Shown in pieces: positions 62,240 to 64,000 of a stretch of DNA of 64,000 bases. Each line of letters begins with the position of its first letter. Within the stretch, counting starts at the first letter, position 1. The notes under the pieces are model-generated. The model searched no databases, was not told where the DNA came from, and saw only the letters and a list, made by a program, of their open reading frames with translations. The position numbers and the translations under genes were made by a program. The DNA comes from JAZDFC01 sp043808235 (GTDB lineage: Bacteria > Bacteroidota > Ignavibacteria > Ignavibacteriales > Melioribacteraceae), in NCBI GenBank assembly GCA_043808235.1, contig JAZDFC010000005.1:25600-89599 (forward strand), written 5' to 3'.

Positions 62240-63871
62240 ATGAACAATAAAGTAATACGAATTGTATCTGTATTAATGGTCATTTACTCTTCGCTTGCCC
62301 TTCAAGCGCAGTGGAATACAGATCCATCAATAAATAATTCCATTTGTCTGGCAGCATACGGACAACCGGGCGCGTTAGTTATTGGTGATGGAGATCATGG
62401 AGCTATATATGCATGGACTGATTGGAGGAATGGAAGCAATACGGATATCTATACTCAAAAAATAAATTCAGCAGGATATACTCAGTGGACTAATGATGGA
62501 GTTGCAATATGCACATCATCTAATAATCAATCACACTTAACTATGACAGGTGATGGAAGTGGGGGAGCTATTATGGCCTGGTTGGATAACCGCACCGGAA
62601 GCGGTTATGATATTTATGCCCAGAGAATAAACTCAAGTGGTTCAGTTCAGTGGTCAGCAAATGGAGTTTTAATTTGTCCACTTGCAAATGAAGAAATTGT
62701 TCCAACTATCGTGAGCGATGGAAACGGAGGGGCAATTATCGTTTGGGCTGACAACCGAAATGGTAATAGAGATATCTTCGCTCAAAAAATTAATTCAAGT
62801 GGTGTAATTCAATGGATAAATAACGGAGTAGTTGTTTGTAATGAAAGTAACTACCAGGCTAATCCAGCTGCAACAATAAGCGACGGGGCAGGCGGAGCTA
62901 TTACTTCATGGCAGGATCAGCGAAACGGGAATGCAGATGTTTATTCCCAACGAATTAGCTCAAGCGGTACTGTTCAATGGACTGCTAACGGAGTTGCGAT
63001 ATGCACAGAAACGAAGGATCAATATGTTTATTGGTTAACCGGCGATGGAAATAGCGGAGCGATAATTGCATGGCATGACGTAAGAAGTGTGACGAATAAT
63101 AAGATATATGCCCAGAGAGTTAATTTAAACGGTGCGGTCCAATGGACTGCAAATGGAATATTACTTTGTACAGCAACCAATAGTCAATATTATCCCCAAA
63201 TGGTAAGTGATGGAAACGGAGGCGCTTTGCTAACATGGATGGATTCGCGTGTTGGAGCAAGTTATTATGATATTTATGCGCAACGGATTGATGCAAACGG
63301 CTTATTTCATACAGGGTGGTCGTCTGACGGAGTTGCGATTTGCATAGCGACAGATTATCAGCAATATCCCGCAATTGCCAGTGATGGGAATAGTGGGGCT
63401 ATAATCACATGGGAGGACCGTCGTAATGGATCCAAATGGGACATTTATTCGCAAAGAATTAATTCCAGCGGATCGGTTCAATGGACTGCAAATGGCAAAG
63501 TAATCTGCAGCGCAACAAATAATCAAACTAATCCACATATTACCAGCGATGAAAACGCCGGGGCAATTATCTGTTGGTCGGATGCGCGAAATGGAACATC
63601 TCATATTTATACTTCACAAATCGATGCAAGCGGAAATATTGGGACATTACCGGTAGAGCTTGTTTCATTTAAAGCGAATGTTGAATCGGAATCGGTAAAA
63701 TTAAATTGGCAAACAGCAACGGAAGTGAATAACTACGGGTTTGAAGTTGAACGCTCGCTAAACCTCCGAGGTTTAGGGAGTGATGACGGAAACTCAAACC
63801 TCGGAGGTTTTGTGTCTATTCGATTTATTGAAGGAAGTGGAACCAGCAATTCGCCAAAGGAGAGTCTGTAA
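62240..63871 (+). CDS. Exported repeat (propeller-like) protein, truncated before its sorting domain
   Basis: About 543 aa from ATG 62240, five nt after AAGGTGAG; the in-frame GTG at 62231 overlaps that site. Signal peptide to ALQAQ. Eight or so repeats of about 52 residues follow, each with the pattern DG.GGAI..W.D.R.G...DIYAQ(R/K)INSSG.VQW..NGV.IC, probably blades of a propeller. The module LPVELVSFKANVESESVKLN ... NYGFEVER is present. The loop after it carries an AAACCTCCGAGGTTT element, and the frame ends at SPKESL-stop, where relatives continue SPKEYSF and then the sorting domain. No sorting domain appears in the remaining 129 nt. The product would have a signal peptide but no T9SS signal. 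Confidence 0.82.
   Translation: MNNKVIRIVSVLMVIYSSLALQAQWNTDPSINNSICLAAYGQPGALVIGDGDHGAIYAWTDWRNGSNTDIYTQKINSAGYTQWTNDGVAICTSSNNQSHLTMTGDGSGGAIMAWLDNRTGSGYDIYAQRINSSGSVQWSANGVLICPLANEEIVPTIVSDGNGGAIIVWADNRNGNRDIFAQKINSSGVIQWINNGVVVCNESNYQANPAATISDGAGGAITSWQDQRNGNADVYSQRISSSGTVQWTANGVAICTETKDQYVYWLTGDGNSGAIIAWHDVRSVTNNKIYAQRVNLNGAVQWTANGILLCTATNSQYYPQMVSDGNGGALLTWMDSRVGASYYDIYAQRIDANGLFHTGWSSDGVAICIATDYQQYPAIASDGNSGAIITWEDRRNGSKWDIYSQRINSSGSVQWTANGKVICSATNNQTNPHITSDENAGAIICWSDARNGTSHIYTSQIDASGNIGTLPVELVSFKANVESESVKLNWQTATEVNNYGFEVERSLNLRGLGSDDGNSNLGGFVSIRFIEGSGTSNSPKESL
63760..63810. repeat. AAACCTCCGAGGTTT paired palindrome inserted in-frame
   Basis: AAACCTCCGAGGTTT (63760-63774) and AAACCTCGGAGGTTT (63796-63810), 51 bp in total (17 codons), encoding LNLRGLGSDDGNSNLGG. 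The ends match the intergenic copy at 55111; the 21-nt spacer differs. It is located just after GFEVERS, the same loop used by the C/G-run element in other genes. Confidence 0.85.
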
Positions 63872-64000
63872 AGATATTTGTGTAAATGGGAAAAGCAGTT
63901 AAAGAACAACATTTAATCTCTCCTCAAAAATAACAGATAAATGGGAAAGAACAACAGCCCAGTTTTGAATTTGCATAGTCCACTTTTTTGATAAATCTCT

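Overview
Organism. The window looks like a chromosomal segment of a low-GC, Gram-negative, flagellated member of the Bacteroidota/Chlorobiota/Ignavibacteriota group, most likely an Ignavibacteriales bacterium. The reasons are: many secreted proteins ending in a type IX secretion (T9SS) sorting domain with the signature YPNPFNPTT and a final K(K/L)LLLLK-type tail; a TonB-dependent receptor with an N-terminal carboxypeptidase-like domain; Reg_prop/Y_Y_Y sensor kinases; Bacteroidota-style -33/-7 promoters (TTG ... TAnnTTTG); and an aconitase of the mitochondrial type. This assignment is inference from gene content; no rRNA or tRNA gene was seen.

Layout. (1) 1-11.4 kb, housekeeping and nitrogen: a partial KilA-N protein, aconitase, an ammonium transporter / TorF-like porin / PII unit, a methyltransferase, two isochorismatase-family hydrolases, a second ammonium transporter, a LytTR regulator and a membrane-bound AraC-type regulator. 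(2) 11.4-20.3 kb: a palindrome-rich gap, a T9SS-exported beta-propeller gene broken by a frameshift, a lipoprotein PEBP / DUF481 pair, a TonB-dependent receptor and a small membrane protein. (3) 20.3-30.8 kb, minus strand: three chemoreceptor transcription units (coiled-coil porin + MCP; porin + small PstS-like binding protein + MCP; lone MCP). Each has a sigma-28-like promoter with exactly 15 nt between the boxes, so the unit should belong to the flagellar/chemotaxis regulon. (4) 30.9-64 kb, plus strand: a three-gene signalling module (propeller histidine kinase, NarL-type regulator, second regulator with a decayed HTH) occurs twice, at 30.9-35.9 kb and 47.2-52.0 kb. Each copy is followed by a run of large T9SS cargo genes (beta-helix, GH26-like, BACON, Fn3, propeller proteins).

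Most unusual feature. Short palindromic DNA elements lie inside the open reading frames of the T9SS cargo genes. A 28-bp palindrome family (fixed arms, at least four different cores) occurs seven times, every time inside the coding sequence near the sorting domain. Two other families (a C/G-run element and an AAACCTCCGAGGTTT pair) sit in-frame in one particular loop of the module that precedes the sorting domain. A frameshifted tandem repeat and an A/G-rich low-complexity stretch occupy that same loop in two further genes. A fourth hairpin family follows the stop codons of T9SS reading frames three times. Detached and truncated sorting domains (14818-15270, 46647-46930, end of the 62240 gene) suggest that the 3' ends of these genes are being shuffled.
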